Source of the DNA: Heliopora coerulea
Lineage: Eukaryota > Cnidaria > Anthozoa > Scleralcyonacea > Helioporidae
DNA length: 64,000 bases
Direction of reading: 5' to 3'
Assembly (NCBI GenBank): GCA_030142905.1
Contig: JASJOG010000019.1
Coordinates: forward strand, 1,586,501-1,650,500
The stretch's first letter is position 1; each line of letters opens with the position of its first letter. The notes below the pieces were generated by a model that searched no databases, was not told where the DNA came from, and was given only the letters and a program-made list of their open reading frames with translations. This document shows positions 41,296 to 53,027 of this stretch, piece by piece. The position numbers and the translations under genes are program-made.

Positions 41296-41915
41296 AATTA
41301 CTCATAGGAAGTAACTGATGGACATTAATGTAGGGATGGGACAAAAGGAGGACAGAACTGTCTTCAATTGTCGGGCAATCTTACTTGGGTAAGACCAGGC
41401 TTTCTGATCATTGCGATTTTAACGATCAGGTCGATGTGCATCAATAACGGTGCTAAAACTGGTCATACTTTCGGTAAGAATTAAGATAAACGATAAGTGG
41501 GAAAATGCTCGTTTTTGCGATTCTTTACAACTAGTGTGAACCTTGGCATATGAAGACAAGTCAATAATTGGATGCATGATTAAATTTGACTAATTACTCA
41601 TTTTATCAAAAGAAACAATTATTGACAGCTGCGGACTGGAGGTCCAGTGAGGCGTAATTGAAATTTTATTATCCTTGATGTATGGTAGAATGGTGTTAAT
41701 GATCGTCTGTTGGCGCTATGGAATGACCTTTGATGCAAATGGTTGCGTATGTACGCTAGTGAATGTTGATTAAAATAACTGAGGTAGGCGTTAATGATAG
41801 TATGTTTTCTGGCAATGAACAAGAAAAGGTGTAGTATTTAGAACTATTGTTCCCAGCTAGCCATGTTTGCTTGGCAAGGATTTAAATATGTTGACTGGAT
41901 AAAAGTATCTCGTAC

Positions 41916-41974
41916 CTGAGAGGTCATGTTCCTCAATTTTCTTCTTCTCTGATTTTTCTTTCTGAAGTTAGGGC
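41916..41974 (-). CDS. Lys/Arg-rich exon, inverted copy
   Basis: Acceptor CATGTAG, donor TCTCAG/GTACGAG. Encodes 'PNFRKKNQRRRKLRNMTSQ' in the same phases as 28508-28569, one codon shorter. Confidence 0.5.
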
Positions 41975-42478
41975 CTACATGATTGTTTATTAAATCATAG
42001 TGATTAGTAATCTTAACTAAAAGCAACTGAGGGATTTATTTGCCCCCGCCTAAATGGGCGGAATACAGAGACTTAGCCCAACTACGTTCGTTTGTTTCGG
42101 AAAAATCCGTGAATTGAGCTTTTAACACGAAATTTAGTTTTCGATTGGAACGCTCTAAGGATATGGTGTCAGGAAATTTTTTTCATGTTACAATTCCGAA
42201 GTAGTATTTCCAGCATTTCGAATTCTCTGTTACTTCATAAAGCAGCAAAATGACTTAAACTGACGTGTGCTTGAGCTATATTCCGTTATTTTTAAGAAAA
42301 ATGATTATGCACGACCAGGCTAAATTGCGGAAAAGACGCCAAAATTACGTTAATTTTACTCTTTCATCCCCAAGAAAAGGACTTTAAGTTGATGTACGTG
42401 ACTTGGTAACGTGAAACAGAACAAATGCACTACAGCTAAAGAATATTTTAAAACATACTGGTACTTTAATAGACGTAC

Positions 42479-42538
42479 TGTTATTTATGGCTGGAAGCAG
42501 CTGTTGGTACCAAGCTAGATGGCTGAGCGGATGATGTA
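42479..42538 (-). pseudogene. Ser/Thr exon copy, degraded
   Basis: TACATCATCCGCTCAGCCAT...AATAACA/GTACG on the minus strand; the final codons are altered. Confidence 0.4.
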
Positions 42539-43010
42539 CTTGGCATATTTAGAAATTCATAATTGTAACATCAATGTCAGTGCAACAGACATTTATGCTG
42601 GATGCAGAGGTTTTTCTGAAATGTAAATATACATGTTTTAGCTTCTTATTTATATGTTTATAAACGCTCAATATTTATTCTGGATATATGAACTGATTAT
42701 CTCGATGTAATCACTTCCTACTAAATGGAAAGAAATCGTGTGACGGATGGTTTATTGTGCTTGGATACGAAACTTGACAATTAAGAAATTTTGCGAGAAA
42801 GTAACGTGATATTTTTGTTACATAAATTTTTTAACATCTCGGCCATTTTATTATGCGTGTGAAATGTTGTGATTAGTGGTATGTGTAAAGTCAAATTTCT
42901 TATGTGTTCAAGTCAGGATATATTGTTGTAGGCAAATAAATTTGACTTTATTAGTGTACTGCATTAATGTTATACGTGTGCGAGATAGGCGAGTATTTTA
43001 ATTCACGTAC

Positions 43011-43069
43011 TGTCATTTAGTGCTGGAGCTGCGCTTGGTGCCACGTTGGACACCCGAGCTGATGATGTA
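43011..43069 (-). CDS. Ser/Thr/Ala exon, inverted copy
   Basis: Encodes 'TSSARVSNVAPSAAPALND' up to donor GACA/GTACGTG. The acceptor has shifted (CTAAG), making this exon shorter than the 69-nt sister. Confidence 0.45.
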
Positions 43070-43212
43070 CTTAGAAATTCTGAGTAACATAAATGTTAGT
43101 GGTACAGACATTTATACTGGCTAGAAAGGTTTTTCTTTCACAATTTATTTGGAATTATGTACTTTATCTGCGCTATTTGGTCCTGACTTCCCCGCGTCGA
43201 GATGACTCACTC

Positions 43213-43647
43213 TCAGAGATAGTTAAACATGATATGTGCGTTTTTTAAAGCTTCTAGCTCCTCGAGGTGATTTTCTTCTGCAATGGCCATGAAGGCATTT
43301 AAGCAGTCCCGTTGTGCAGCATCCCTCTCCTCCTTATGAAGGAGGTAGTAGCCGCTCAGGGGGCTGCACGTTGACCCTGAGGTTTGGTGATGTCTGTTCA
43401 CCTTCATTGTGCACGAGTGTTTTGTATCTCCCGAGGCGGTACCTCCTCTAGCTATATCTATGTGTATAACACACTGAAAGCTCCATTTTCCACTTAACTT
43501 CAAGGTTTCATTTATGAGGGCTTGCAGGGACGAATAATCGCCAGTCCATTTACTTTTTCCTTTGGATGTTTTCGTCAAATGATTAGTCAAATCGCCTTCC
43601 ATAACATTTTTTTTCCACTGACGGTACTTCGGAGCTCGCCTTGACAC
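43213..43647 (-). CDS. unrecognised 144-residue protein
   Basis: A single frame opening 'MSRRAPKYRQWKKN' and ending at a stop on 43213. Basic N-terminus, then 'KWTGDYSSLQALINETLKLS' and 'GKWSFQCVIHIDIA', a Cys/His-containing middle, and a helical end 'RDAAQRDCLNAFMAIAEENH'. No signal peptide or membrane helix. Base composition is more GC-rich than its surroundings, which supports real coding. It may be an exon of a larger gene: the frame is open a little upstream, and the start is only the first Met. A 34-bp piece of it (43321-43354) is also found in the tandem units at 61560 and 62942. Confidence 0.5.
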   Translation of the reverse strand: MSRRAPKYRQWKKNVMEGDLTNHLTKTSKGKSKWTGDYSSLQALINETLKLSGKWSFQCVIHIDIARGGTASGDTKHSCTMKVNRHHQTSGSTCSPLSGYYLLHKEERDAAQRDCLNAFMAIAEENHLEELEALKNAHIMFNYL

Positions 43648-45471
43648 TTCTGCTCATGAGCTCCGGCTTGCGGACGCTTTTTCTTTGTCGTCGTAGTCTC
43701 GAATGCGTAATCCTGAATGTTTTACCTGTCACTCAATTCCAGATAAAACTCCGGTCCTTTGTCTGTAATATAAATTGTACAGTATATATTACAGTATATA
43801 TTAAATATTAAAATTTACAAATTCTTATACCCGTTACTTGGTAGAGGAATTTGTAAATTTTTGACAGAATAACAATGGTCTCATGTTAAATGTTTGGCTG
43901 ACGTTCATCTAAGTGACTACCTAAAGTCCTTAGAAAATTGTTTCTAAGCCCTGAACACACATCAAAACTGAAAATACTTAACAGTGATATAGAAGTAGAA
44001 TGTGGTGCAGGCAGTGTTGAACGACGCGGAAAAAAAAAAAACCCCAAAAGGAGAAAATTACCGAAAATTGGAAGAAATACTGACGTTTCGAGCGAAGGTC
44101 CTCCGTCAGATGAGCCTTTGCTCGAAAGGTCAGTATAGTTCCCTGACCGATTCGCCTTTTTGTTTTTAAACGGTGTACACAGATAGTTAAGTTTACCTGG
44201 CACGTTATCCACTTGCCACTCCATGCTGACATTCTTGAGAACCCTCTAATAATCAGTTATCTAGTCAGCAAATTGCTCGCTTGACTTAAATATAACAGTT
44301 GAAAATGGAAATCAACCATCCTAAGTAAATTGTTCACGACGTGCAGCTGCTTTGGTGTTTTACAAGACTTCTGCATAAACCATATTAACTCCTTTCCTTG
44401 CGGAGGTGTGTTCCTCATTGACGAGTAAAATCGTCTGGTGTCAGCTAGGGTAAAATACTGGAGTTCCTCCTCGGTCGGAAAAAGTTTCAACTCGTGCTTG
44501 CCAGACAAGTTTCCATTTCCTGTTTGTTTCTTGAACGGTTCATTCCATTCAAGAAGTGCAAACCACTACAAGCAGATGGTAAGTGAAGAGGTAGTTTTGA
44601 GAACATACATATATTTAAGAATATGGATATGTATATCTATATACTCCTCATGGGTTGTCACTCGACAATGTGTGAACAACCTTGGTGGGGAAGGAGTTTG
44701 TTCATTGATCCAAGAACGATGTATTATGATCACTTGAATTTTGGGCTAGAATCGTTGCTCGAGATAAAGGGAATACAAAGTTTTTAATGACTGGACTGAG
44801 TGATTTGATTTACTAACTTTCTCACTCTTTCGTAAGTGGATTTTCCCTGCAGGCTCGACGTCCGAGTGCAATGGATCCGAGGGACTACGACTGAACGTCG
44901 TTATGTGACCTTAAATCAATGGTCCGTCCAAGAGACCGAACCTGGGCATTTCAGCTTGGAATAAATTGCGGTGTCCACTATACCGCAGAGGCTGGTGCTT
45001 ATGCTATAAGCTTGAAATGACATATGTTTGATCCAATTTACTTCTAAGTTGGTTTCAGGGCAAGGGCTAGTGTAACAAAGTTCTTCTTGATATCTAAAAT
45101 TGATTTCGACAGTTTCACAAAACGTTGAGGTGTTGGTGGCTTATTCAACGTTTGTCACGATTCAGTAATTGTAAAATTATTTGGTAACGTACCTTCGCTT
45201 AATTTTCTCCCTTTTTATTTATTTATATTTTTTTTTCGATTTTAACTGACTCATTTAGGCAACCAGTGGGTAAAAATTTAAAATCTAGCACCCGAATTTT
45301 TATATTTCGATTTCAAAGAGGAACATTGCCTAGCCCTAGCTTTTTTTGTATGGACATTGTCTAATTTTATGTACATTTTACTTGTTTGGTAGTTCACAGC
45401 GATCCGCATTTAGTATGTCGAAGAATATTTTAATTATCGTTTGAGCTGCTCATTTCTGCTCTTAAATGTAA
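43648..45471. other. no gene recognised; repeats only
   Basis: Holds a hairpin stretch 44080-44133 (CTGACGTTTCGAGCGAAGG ... GCTCGAAAGGTCAG) with a hammerhead-like layout, and a copy of the dispersed 'GTAAAATCGTCTGGTGTCAG' repeat at about 44395-44462. Open frames here overlap and have no splice support. Confidence 0.4.
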
Positions 45472-45481
45472 GAATTAAATT

Positions 45482-45762
45482 GTAGTCAGACATTTCAAAT
45501 AAGCGACAAATTTTTTAATTGTAAACATGTTTCGGCATACTTATGCCATCCTCAGTACAGTGGAAGAGATCTAGTTCTAATTTACATAAGGTTATATATT
45601 CATGTCATGTCAAGTGATGTGTGTCATCACTTGACATGACATGAATATATAACCTTATGTAAATTAGAACTAGATCTCTTCCACTGTACTGAGGATGGCA
45701 TAAGTATGCCGAAACATGTTTACAATTAAAAAATTTGTCGCTTATTTGAAATGTCTGACTAC
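45482..45762. mobile_element. perfect palindrome, 138-bp arms with 5-nt loop, inside an insertion
   Basis: Arms 45482-45619 and 45625-45762 are exact inverses around TGTGT. The direct repeat GAATTAAATTGTA lies at 45472-45484 and again at 45786-45798, bounding 45485-45785 as an insertion with a 13-bp target duplication. Each arm contains CTGAGGATGGCATAAGTATG + CCGAAAC, whose layout recalls hammerhead-type motifs of Penelope-like elements. No coding capacity. Confidence 0.75.
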
Positions 45763-45798
45763 TATCGTGCTGTTACGAAACTACGGAATTAAATTGTA

Positions 45799-46739
45799 CA
45801 TGGCATCTGTTATTAATCGTAAACTTTATGTAGAATTAAACAATGAAACGTAAGGTTTTTGTATTAAATATTGTGAATTAATCTTACTGGTCTTTCTCAA
45901 CATTCGGAAAGCACTGTAGGTTTGATCTTCATCTTTAAAATGTCCAATTCGTAATTCAACATGTCTGAACTCTTTCCGAGGTGGAAATGGCGTGTGGTCG
46001 TGCAGTTGGTGATTCCATGAGCTTTGAATACTTAGATTTTCCAGTCTATAATCTCGGTAAAGTCGTCGATCTTAATAAAGATTGTAAAGAGCTGGAAAAT
46101 ATAACGTATGATGGACATCGTTTGAGGTCGAACAGAGACCTTTATATCTCCTAAAGAAACTTGTAGAAGCTTTCAATTGACGAAGAAAGTAGGCATCACC
46201 TGGTGGAGGCTCAAAAAAGTTTAAAAGTACAGGATCAGACATGACAATAACGTGGTATTTCATAAAGCAAAATATATTGATGGTTCAAAGAAAGAGGAGA
46301 TATTTTGCTAGAGAAATGTGTACGTTTTTGTCAATAAGAAATCAGTTTGAACCGATGCCATCTGATAAGGGGCTTTTGATGTATCGAGGTTCGATTGCAC
46401 TGATAGTCTCGAAACACCGGAGCCCGCAGAAAAGTGTATAATAATCTTTCTAAGATAACAATCGGCAATAGTTTTTCGTGTTTGCTTAGCGAGGTGAGAT
46501 GGCCAAATAAAAAAGCTGTATTCGGTTGGTTAAAGGGTCTACCTTTATGACAAGTTTCCAGAGTGTTTGAAAATACAAAGTTTTCTCCGTTGCTCCTAAT
46601 CCACAAGAAAATAAACCAATCGAAATACTGAACCAATAAAATCGGAAGCGTATGATTTCAAAGACGAAAAATAGCTACGACTTCAATTTAGTTCATATAT
46701 CTCGAAAAAGAATTGTAAAAAAAATCCGCTGCGAAGAAG
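45799..46739. other. no gene recognised
   Basis: AT-rich. Frames on both strands overlap (46241-46441 + / 46331-46636 -) and resemble nothing. May include the lost 5' part of the LINE that follows. Confidence 0.35.
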
Positions 46740-48526
46740 TCACTTCCAAATGTCATGTTACTGCGTGCAAGATCGCTCCTTAACAAGGGAAATGAACTAG
46801 CAATTGTAATTGACAAACATAACTCTGATATAACATTTGTGAGACATGTTTAACCAGCAATGTCCCTGGCGAGGTTAATTGCTTTGGATTAACGTTACTT
46901 AGAATAGACAGACCCTGTAGTAAAGGAGGCGGAGGAGCAGTGTACATAAACGATAGTATTCCGGTTAAAATCTTCTACGACCTTTGTGATCGTATGTTTC
47001 GAGTGTTTGTGTATTACTCTTCGTCCAAAATGGTTACCGAGATCAGTTTCCAGAATTGCGGCTAGTGCGTATCTTCCATCAAATTCGATGTCAAAAGATT
47101 TGGACAAAGTTTGTGGCTATTTTTATTATTGCTACGACAGACTGTTTTTGGAAAGCTCGGACCCGACTTTCATTGTGGCACGCGACTTTGAACGGATTTC
47201 GACCAAAACATTTAACCAGACATTGTAATTTTAGGCAGGTTGTAAAGCAGCCTACAAGGAACACGAACACGCTTGATTTGATTTTCACTCATATCGTTGA
47301 CTGTTTCGAGGATCTAGAAATGTTAGCCCTGCTCTCAACGTCTGACCATATCGTAATCAAGTGGAATTCTAAAAGTCGTATTGCGAAAAATGGTAATACG
47401 GTTGAAGTAAAAGTAGGACCGCTTAGACCAACACAGGTGGATAGATTTGGTAATTCCTTGAGAAATTACGATTCGTCCCCTGTCCTCAGTACCGTTGGTG
47501 TTGACGAGAAAGCTGATGTATTTCTTCAAATTACTAACATGGTCAAAGAGTATTTCCCAGAAAAAAGCAAAAGTACCCGATAACGACAAACCCTTCATAA
47601 CTCCCAAAATATAGCGTTTAATTGATAAGCGAGGTAAGGCATACAGAAAAAATAAGACCGAGTGTTTTAAATCCTTAAGGAGACTAATCTCGGCTGAGAT
47701 TCGAAGTGCTAAGACCACGTTCTACAATGAAAAAGTTCCTCCAAAGCAATGTGCATGCCCCAAATCCTGGTGGAAGAAAATTAATAGAATAATTGGGAAA
47801 ACGAAAAAAAGTAACGTTGACGAATACAGAAACCGGAATTCCAATGACTGATAAACAATCTGCAGATTACATCTATAGCTTCGTCAATCAATCTAACCAA
47901 GGATTACCCGGAAGTTAAAAGTGAATGGTTAATAAATCACTCCTCAGGAGATCTAATAGCTGTAGAGGATGTTGAAAAGAAATTACGCAATGTCGATACT
48001 AGTAGAGCACCTGGACCATACGACCCACATATGAGAATTCCGAAGATCTTTGCCAAATGGTTTGCAATCCCTTTAGTTGAAATATTTAATTAATCACTTA
48101 AAACGAGAATTTTTCCAAGAATTTGGAAAAATTACAAGGTATTTTGGAGTTTCTAAAACTACGCCATGCACGCTAGCTGAGGAGTTGAGACTAGTCTCGT
48201 TAACAAGTATTTTGGCAAAATTGCAGGGATCGTTCGCCGTGAAATGGATGTATGAAGACATAGATGAAAAAATCACTGATTCCCAATATGGGGGACTACC
48301 AGGATCATCAGCAGTCCATGCCCTTGTTAACTTAGTACACAAGTGGTACAAAGCTATGGATGAATCTCACAGGGTAGTTAGAATAATATTTCTTGACGTC
48401 CAAAAAGCTTTTGACCTGATAGACCGTAATAGATTGCTTGAAAAGATACGGGAAATCAGTGTCAGACCAGCCTTGGTCAGTTGGCTTGCACCCTATCTGA
48501 GTAAAAGATCCCATTTCACTAAATGG
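46740..48526 (+). mobile_element. truncated LINE (non-LTR retrotransposon), endonuclease and reverse transcriptase relics
   Basis: Broken by several frameshifts and stops. The endonuclease part reads 'LTSNVPGEVNCFGLTLLRID', 'GGGGAVYINDSIPVKI', then in another frame 'NTLDLIFTHIVDCFEDLEML' and 'STSDHIVIKW' (apurinic-endonuclease C-terminal SDH). The RT part reads 'DVEKKLRNVDTSRAPGPYD', 'SLTSILAKLQGSFAVKWMY', 'SQYGGLPGSSAVHALVNLVH' and motif A 'IIFLDVQKAFDLIDRNRLLE' (about 48390-48450). This is the Jockey/CR1-like layout. The element ends at 48526, before the YADD motif, exactly where copy B of the duplication begins. ORF1 and the 3' end are absent. Dead. Confidence 0.88.
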
Positions 48527-51500
48527 GACCCATTAATCATAGACAACATGGCTAGTAAGCGTAGATTTATGGGAGAGATCTGTAGTAAGTTGCTTTGCAA
48601 TACTTAGCATTGTCGGCATCTAGGACGAACTTAACTTGCGACGCGCCCCTGCCCCGTTGCCAACTTGAATTGCTGTCAACAGATTCTTTTTGCATCTCGT
48701 TTATACAAATACTTTACTTAATGAAGTGACATTTGCTACACTGCTCGCTTAGTACGTCACTAAAGAATTGCTTTTTAGCGATGATTTCGCTGCTATCTTC
48801 CATTATCTTACTCTGGCTAACGCCAGATGATTTTACTAATCAAAAGGGGACGTCTGGACGCATAAGCGTACGAGACCGATTTCAAATGGGGGAGAATGAG
48901 GCCTGTTGCCCGAACATTTTCTACGCCGCCCGAATTTTCAAAATGAACCAACCACTCTGCCATACCTTCAACAAAACTGCGCTTATATATTTTACGTGAT
49001 ACTAAAATGACTTCGAAACGGGTACAAACATAACGATATCAGCTGACTAGTTAAGTCTAAATGCGCTGAGCTTTTCCTCACAGATCCCAGGTTTAAGAAA
49101 AGATAAAGATTTCTGCCGGAAAAATGGAACTGTCACCAGAAAAAATTGACGATGTCCGATGTCCGAATCTTAGAGGGGCTGCGCCCCTCCCCCACCCCTC
49201 TCCCGCCGTATCGTACGCCTATGTCTGGGCGGAAAGAGTTGATTTTCCCTCTATTCAAATTGAATTTTACTTCAAAAAGCATTTTCTATGTTCCAGTGCT
49301 TATTTCCGGCGAGCAGGCTGTAATTTTTTGAGCTGAATTAATGCTCTTAATTCTCTTTCACTTTAGGGAGCGAGAAGGTCACAGAGTTACTCAACATTCA
49401 ATGAAATCGAAGTATGACATACGGTGAACGTGACAGTTAACTGGTCTTTTGCATTGAGAACAAGCTATTGTTCCATTTCGTTTTGTACGTCATATGGGTT
49501 AGGAAATCATAGCCCGTTGTATTCAACAAAGAATGCAGGAATTCAACACCAGACAGGTGTGTATGTCGTATAAAAGAAGTAGAAGAGATAGTTTTTTTTG
49601 TGGATCTTGAGCTGCAGCCCAATAAACTTTTACCACAAACTCCAACTACACTTCGACCTCGAAGGTTAATCAATAATTCAAATTCCATGCGACGCAATAA
49701 TTCATCATTCAGTGAGTTAGTCTTTCAAGCTGTTGAATGATGGAGGTAAACGAATGATGAAAATGGATAAGGACAATAAATGCGATATATTAGACGGTGG
49801 CTAACTGTATCGAGTAGGGCATTTGCTTTTTCCTTTTCAGTCCCGAAAACAATAGCTGGCTCCTGTAACGGTCGACTGCAGTCTGGTTGGCAAGAAAAGT
49901 TCTACAATAACTAAGGAATAAATCGTGTTCTTTTTGTAAATTAGTAAATTCTCGAAGGGCTGGTGTTATTTTATCGGCCAAATTTTTGAGCGAATGTTTT
50001 ATCCCGTACAATGGCTAAGTTGTAAACGCGCAATGCATTGCCCAACGACTCGCGCGGGAAAAGGGGAGGACCCAGCGATGGGAAGAGCCTTTAAAAACGG
50101 CATACGAGCATGAAATTCATTTCTCGCTGGCAGTTCAAGAAGGCAATGGTGCAAAGAAAACCCATACCAAGTCGCTTCATTCGGTCGGTAGTCTTCCACT
50201 TTATTTAAGATTTCTCTCAATCCCAGATGAAGATTCGTCTGAAACGCTGCCGGCACCTTCAAACCTTTGCAACTGTGTATAACGAAGCTGATTATTTTCC
50301 TCGACATACTCGACCAAGCATCGTTGAATACCTTTGCTGGCAATTATTAACGAAGTTTGTGAAGCCCAGCATTTCACAAGATGGCCTGGTATGTTTAACA
50401 GTGAATGTTTTATGAGTAGAGCTCGTTATTTATCTGTTTGGATTTAATTTGAAATATCTGGTGCAAGGTATCTGAAGTTGCTTTCTTGTTAAATCATTGA
50501 ATAAGCTTTAGTCATGCAGAACGTCACCTGTTGAGATCATTTTAGCACGTGCATCGTGTGCAGCTGTAAAGTAATGTCGGGTGTTCGCTTTCCACCACTT
50601 GGCACATAAAGTTCCCGTATCATTAGACGTTTTTCATTCACCTGAAAATAATTTTTTGATTTAGTTCTGGTGGAACACGAACAGGCGAACTTCTTGGTAC
50701 GGTCGCCACACGGCTCGGTGCTTTACATCGTAAGGTTTATGCGACAAAACAAGCTCCCGTATAAGCTGTCGAGCGTCAGTTTTGACCTGAGCGAGAACCT
50801 ATTTCGGAACAAACTTCGTGCAATTTTAGTCGAAGTCTTGTCTTTCAATTTTTTGATTCAAATATACAGTACTTTTTCACAAACTGATCTTCAGGGTAAC
50901 TTAAGGTGGAAATTTAATGAGAAACAAGTTATGCCTGAGTTTCCAGTCGGTGAATAGAAGCTTATGCAGAAGATGTCTTGTCAGTCAGCTTGATTTAATA
51001 AATTGCCAATAACAAGTAAAACTGAAGTTAGTGTACCCAGATTTTTACAATGTCAATATTACTGATTTGTACGACTGATAGCTCTAGCTCTAGCTATGCC
51101 ATACCTCAGAGCAGCTCTGCTCTATTCTTTTCAAGTGCCATCTATTTTAAAAATTTCTGAGATGTGGTGGTCCTTTGTGCAATGGCTGAAAAACCTTTTG
51201 GTTCACAAAACCAATAAATGGTAAAGTCATGTGTTCTTGCATGATTTCAGGTGGTCTTTAATTTTCATCAACTACACCTTTTGCTGTTTGTTACCAGAAA
51301 ATATACTATCATTAACGCCTACCTCGAACTCATTAATGCAAAAATACATTGATTTTATTCAATCAACATTCACTAGCATAGATATGCAACGATTTGCATC
51401 AAAGGGCATTCCATAGCACCAACAGACAACCATTGACACCCTACTACTGCACATTAGGAATAGTAAAATATCAATTAGGCCTCACTGGGTCTCCAGTCCA

Positions 51501-52235
51501 CAGCTGTCAATGATTTTTAGTTTTGATAAAATGAATAATAAGTTGAATTTAATCATGCATCCAATTACTGACTTGTCTTTATTGACCCTGGTTCACATTA
51601 GTTGAAACGAATCACCAAAACGGGATTTTTCCAGTTATTGTTCATCTTAAATCTTACTAAAAGTATGACCAGTTTTAGCACCGTTCTTGATGCACATCGA
51701 CCTGATCGTTAAAATCACAATGATCAGAAAGCCTGGTCTTACACAAGTAAGATTGCCCGACAATTGATGACAGTTTTGTCCTCCCTTTGTCCCATCCCTA
51801 CATTAATGTCCATCAGTTACTTCTTATGAGTAAACTCCATCTTTATTGGTTAGTATTCAGATGACCAAAGAAACCCAATTTTGGAGAGAAGCAGCGAGGC
51901 ACCACAGATGGTGCTTATGGAGCCTGTGGAAAGACAACTCCAAAGGGACTGAAAGTAAAGGTAATGCCCAAAGTGGCGTTACCCAAACAGCTGGAAAATA
52001 AATGGTAAGACACCATCATTGTATGTGAAAAACAGCTCATAAAAATTTTGGAAGAGTTCCATGAAGATCAACTGAAAATAGCAAATTTCAATATCAAAAA
52101 TTTTCAAAATTAAAAAAAGTTTTCACAAATTTCTATATAGATCCAAATTAAATACTGGTCTGGAATGCAGTTCAGTGGACTCTGACAAACTGCTGACCTT
52201 TTATGGCATTTGTTGACATGCCATAGATTCTCAAT
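48527..52235 (+). repeat. segmental duplication, copy B, left arm
   Basis: Direct match of 23184-26880, including the dispersed repeat (48808), the GC-richer stretch (50035-50070), the exon-like segment at 50227-50388 and the conserved intron-like block before module M5. Confidence 0.8.
51861..52113 (+). pseudogene. module M5, one frameshift and one stop
   Basis: After GTATTCAG: 'MTKETQFWREAARHHRWCLW', then a short deletion shifts the frame before 'PKGLKVKVMPKVALPKQLEN'; TGG is followed by TAA where other copies read KW-x-D. Ends 'IANFNIKN'. Confidence 0.6.
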
Positions 52236-52515
52236 CACTATCTAATTTTTTCACTCCCAAAAAATATTGTTGACATAAGGTGAGCTCGTCCGTATAGTAT
52301 TCTCACGTAACCACTTGCTAAACATACACCAATGACTATTTTTATACTAAGAAATAAGAATACACTTCAAATCTCTGTGAATGCACCCTGGTTCATGTGC
52401 TTCAGCTGAACTTAATGTTAACTGCTTATTGACACCTTATGCTGTTCTTTACCAGAAAATATACTATCATTAACGCCAACTTCAAACTTATTAATGTAAA
52501 TATACCTTCATTTTA

Positions 52516-53027
52516 ATATAAATAGCAATGCCCAGCAGATTGTGCAAAGTATTGCCATATGTAAACATTAACAATTTCTTAAACAAAGAAGGCTAGAAGA
52601 GTTTAAAACATTTATTGACTAATGTCTTGTTGCTACAAGCAACAGAGTGGAGATCAGGGATTACAACGAGATATATTTAACAAACAGTATTGAATGACAA
52701 GATGATATGTTTACAACAGTAACGGAAATTGACAGGAGACAGCAGTAAGGTGATATCAGAAAATGGAAAGAGGCATAGAACCAATATTCCCATTAAGAAT
52801 GGGTTTATTTATTAATTAGAAGACTTTCTTTAAAGAGTAGTTCAGAAGCAGAAGGTGATGAGGATAATATTTTAAAGTTGGAAAAAGAAATGGGATGGCT
52901 GGTTTCAATTAGCACAATCTGCTGGGCATTGCTATTTATATTAAAGTTACGATTTCCACCTGGACAATCACTCGTAGACATTTTGAAGAAACGATACAAC
53001 AATGAAGCACTGGCTGCCTTTCAAATG
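52516..53027 (+). mobile_element. 512-bp insertion specific to copy B with 9-bp target duplication
   Basis: TTCATTTTA occurs at 52507-52515 and 53028-53036, once in copy A (about 29686). The insert begins with ATATAAATAGCAATGCCCAG + CAGATTGTGC, which returns inverted at 52912-52941, 86 bp before the right end. The right half holds about 70 open codons ('LKSSSEAEGDEDNILKLEKE', 'ICWALLFILKLRFPPGQSLV', 'LKKRYNNEALAAFQM'). It could be a retrotransposed fragment with an internal inversion, or a MITE with an added tail. Confidence 0.6.

Larger units (their letters stand above)
36640..41300 (-). repeat. copy A right arm: tandem module units on the minus strand
   Basis: Carries five or six module copies read on the minus strand, each preceded (on that strand) by the same intron-like block found on the plus strand at 26036-26318. 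Between them lie roughly 550-bp AT-rich tracts with CACCTCGCGCGTCGAGACAG (39052, 40681). The unit from 39344 to about 40890 is a longer version of the 1382-bp unit at the window end. Confidence 0.7.
41300..43120 (-). repeat. inverted counterpart of the plus-strand array at 25.8-28.9 kb
   Basis: On the minus strand this reads in order: two Ser/Thr exons, the Lys/Arg exon, the 'CTCACTGGACCTCCAG' block and the intron-like block. That matches 27216-29220 on the plus strand. These arms could pair or recombine as an inverted repeat about 13 kb apart. Confidence 0.7.
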
